A stretch of 35,006 nt of DNA from an uncultured Bacteroidota bacterium. GTDB taxonomy: Bacteria > Bacteroidota > Bacteroidia > Chitinophagales > Chitinophagaceae. The DNA lies in assembly GCA_903853805.1 (NCBI GenBank), contig CAINUN010000020.1, forward strand, positions 1-35,006. The letters run 5' to 3'. Position numbers and translations under genes: made by a program. The notes beneath the pieces were generated by a model. The model was given only the letters and a program-made list of their open reading frames with translations. It searched no databases and was not told the origin of the DNA. Positions 33,965 through 35,006 of this stretch are shown here, piece by piece (positions within the stretch are counted from its first letter, which is position 1; each line of letters starts with the position of its first letter).

Positions 33965-35006
33965 GTGTGTCTAAGAAAATAAGCCGAGTTATATATGCTC
34001 ATCAATATACACGTGGAATTTAAGGGTACTAATAGGGCGAATGATCATCCAATCATGGAAATGCTACTCGCTGTTTGTGGATTATCTGCTTCTGAGCGTG
34101 CAATGCTAAAAAAAATAATAAAACCCTTCTCCTAGGGAATCATTCTGTCTTCCACTGAATGATATTCATCCATCTAAATATGTGCTATCTCTCCAAAGAA
34201 CAGATTCAAGCACAACAAAATCTTTGTTGAGGGGTACAAGTAATTAAGCAATCGAAAAAAGCTCTTGTGAAAGTTCTCCAAGTATTCAATGGGATCAAAA
34301 ATAATCTTGTAATAGCTCACCATCATCCAAGTTAGGCTCACCAAGTATTTGATACGACAAAACATCATCTTGAGAAAGCTCACCATCATCTTGTTACGTC
34401 AAAACCAATTAATGGTATGCCTCAACAAGTATTTGAATTGATGAAACTAGACTTCGTTTTTGGTAAAAGAGTTGATGTAAAGGGTAGGAGCGCTTTCGGT
34501 AACGAATTTCGAGTAATTGACAGGGCTAAACACATGCTTCATTCCCTCATCCTACAATTAGTAATAAGAAGGTTATTTGATGGTTGTCAGTTATAAGGTT
34601 TTTGATTCGAAATCCCGACATTTTTTTTTGAGTGCTTTGTTATTAGGACAGAGACTAGATTTTATGCTTGGCTCAAGATATTCTTTGGAATATGTGGAAT
34701 GGTAATTTGAATATGCCCATGAAAGCATAGCAACCAAGTCCGAGAAAAGGAATGTCACGTTTGAAAGAACAAACGCCACAACCAAAGACTCAAATGCTTC
34801 CATCAAAAGCATATTGGTGACTTTCAAGTATTGACCTAACACAATCGAAAGCACAAACATCAATAGTAAATAAACAAACAACTGAACCTAATGTACGATT
34901 GCCATTTTCAAACACTGAACGAAGCATATCATCACCTCGAACGTTGCAATCAATTGCTCGTTGAACATAAACATCATCTACAACGAGGCACCTAAGATCT
35001 TAGGTG
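33965..35006. other. Gene-poor terminal region with degenerate repeats
   Basis: About 1 kb without a convincing gene. CAAGTATTC or CAAGTATTTGA-type words recur near 34279, 34342 and 34426 (spacings 63 and 84, both multiples of 21), and a looser copy lies near 34832. The word GCTCACCATCATC occurs twice, near 34315 and 34378. An imperfect 7-bp inverted repeat, ATCATTC/GAATGAT, lies at 34139-34165. The window ends with an 18-base perfect palindrome (34989-35006). No tRNA, insertion sequence or strong promoter was identified. Confidence 0.5.
34180..34596 (+). pseudogene. Possible broken reading frame with two internal stops
   Basis: One frame runs from ATG (34180) to TAA (34594-34596) with in-frame TGA at 34228 and TAG at 34333 and no frameshift. 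The last part, 86 codons, is stop-free. Translations on both sides of the TAG share QVF...K..L..AHHH, because the DNA repeats with a period of 63 bp. It may be a decayed gene or simply repeat-derived DNA; no family is recognised. Confidence 0.25.

Noticed and set aside
34174-34389. 71-residue minus-strand ORF with a 21-residue period
   Set aside because: The period simply reflects the 63-bp DNA repeat; the translation is rich in Met, Phe and Leu with no credible start context.
34591-34881. 96-residue membrane-like ORF on the minus strand
   Set aside because: Hydrophobicity follows from T-rich DNA; composition is irregular, there is no promoter or leader, and neighbouring frames are similarly open. 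Left unassigned.
1-35006. tRNA, rRNA, riboswitch or insertion sequence
   Set aside because: Both strands were read through for T-loop motifs, conserved rRNA words and transposase-like translations; none was found. A covariance search could still reveal small RNAs.

Overview
The window reads as chromosomal DNA of a Bacteroidota bacterium, most like the Chitinophagaceae/Sphingobacteriales side of the phylum. The evidence is a PorT-like type IX secretion (T9SS) barrel, a large secreted protein ending in a T9SS sorting domain, a DUF4175 giant membrane protein, a Bacteroidota-type ParE, AT-rich DNA with few recognisable Shine-Dalgarno sequences, and promoters that fit the phylum's TTG-N20-TAnnTTTG pattern. 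No rRNA, tRNA, insertion sequence, prophage or CRISPR array was seen.

Layout. 1-14.6 kb is mostly housekeeping: an exported protein of unknown function, fused histidine-degradation enzyme FTCD, MltG and RF3 (minus strand, probable operon), LysS plus a trailing uncharacterised protein, a tiny lipoprotein, ParE, a YihY-type membrane protein overlapping a haem/copper lipoprotein, an EVE protein downstream of a polyprenyl synthase, and PorT. 14.7-19.8 kb is a compact aromatic catabolism cluster, hmgA-hpd-paaA-paaB-paaC-paaD, all on the plus strand and ending in a strong terminator. It joins the homogentisate route for Tyr/Phe with the phenylacetyl-CoA epoxidase subunits, but paaE is absent. A perfect palindrome overlaps the predicted promoter in front of hmgA. 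A near copy overlaps the predicted promoter of an unrelated unknown gene at 21.5 kb, which suggests a shared repressor.

19.8-25.1 kb is the accessory, repeat-rich part. It holds a degenerate ~43-bp array, a small ORF, a nine-unit 21-bp array, a Bacteroidota protein of unknown function, a compositionally mosaic SBBP-repeat T9SS protein with a REP-like palindrome inside its reading frame, a GNAT-like protein paired with a 58-residue ORF and bracketed by direct repeats, and a 12-unit 8-bp microsatellite just upstream of a nucleoid-associated protein gene.

25.1-33.9 kb returns to core genes: NA37-like nucleoid protein, RarA, a thioredoxin-fold lipoprotein or exported protein, a two-helix membrane protein, DUF4175, an LpxL-type acyltransferase, and a small secreted protein with an A-rich leader that looks highly expressed. 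The last ~1.1 kb has no convincing gene, only degenerate repeats and a possible broken reading frame.

The best candidates for something undescribed are the GNAT/small-ORF cassette between repeats, the two arrays flanking a small ORF, and the shared operator linking aromatic catabolism to an unknown gene. All functional statements rest on reading the translated sequences by eye; no database search was run.
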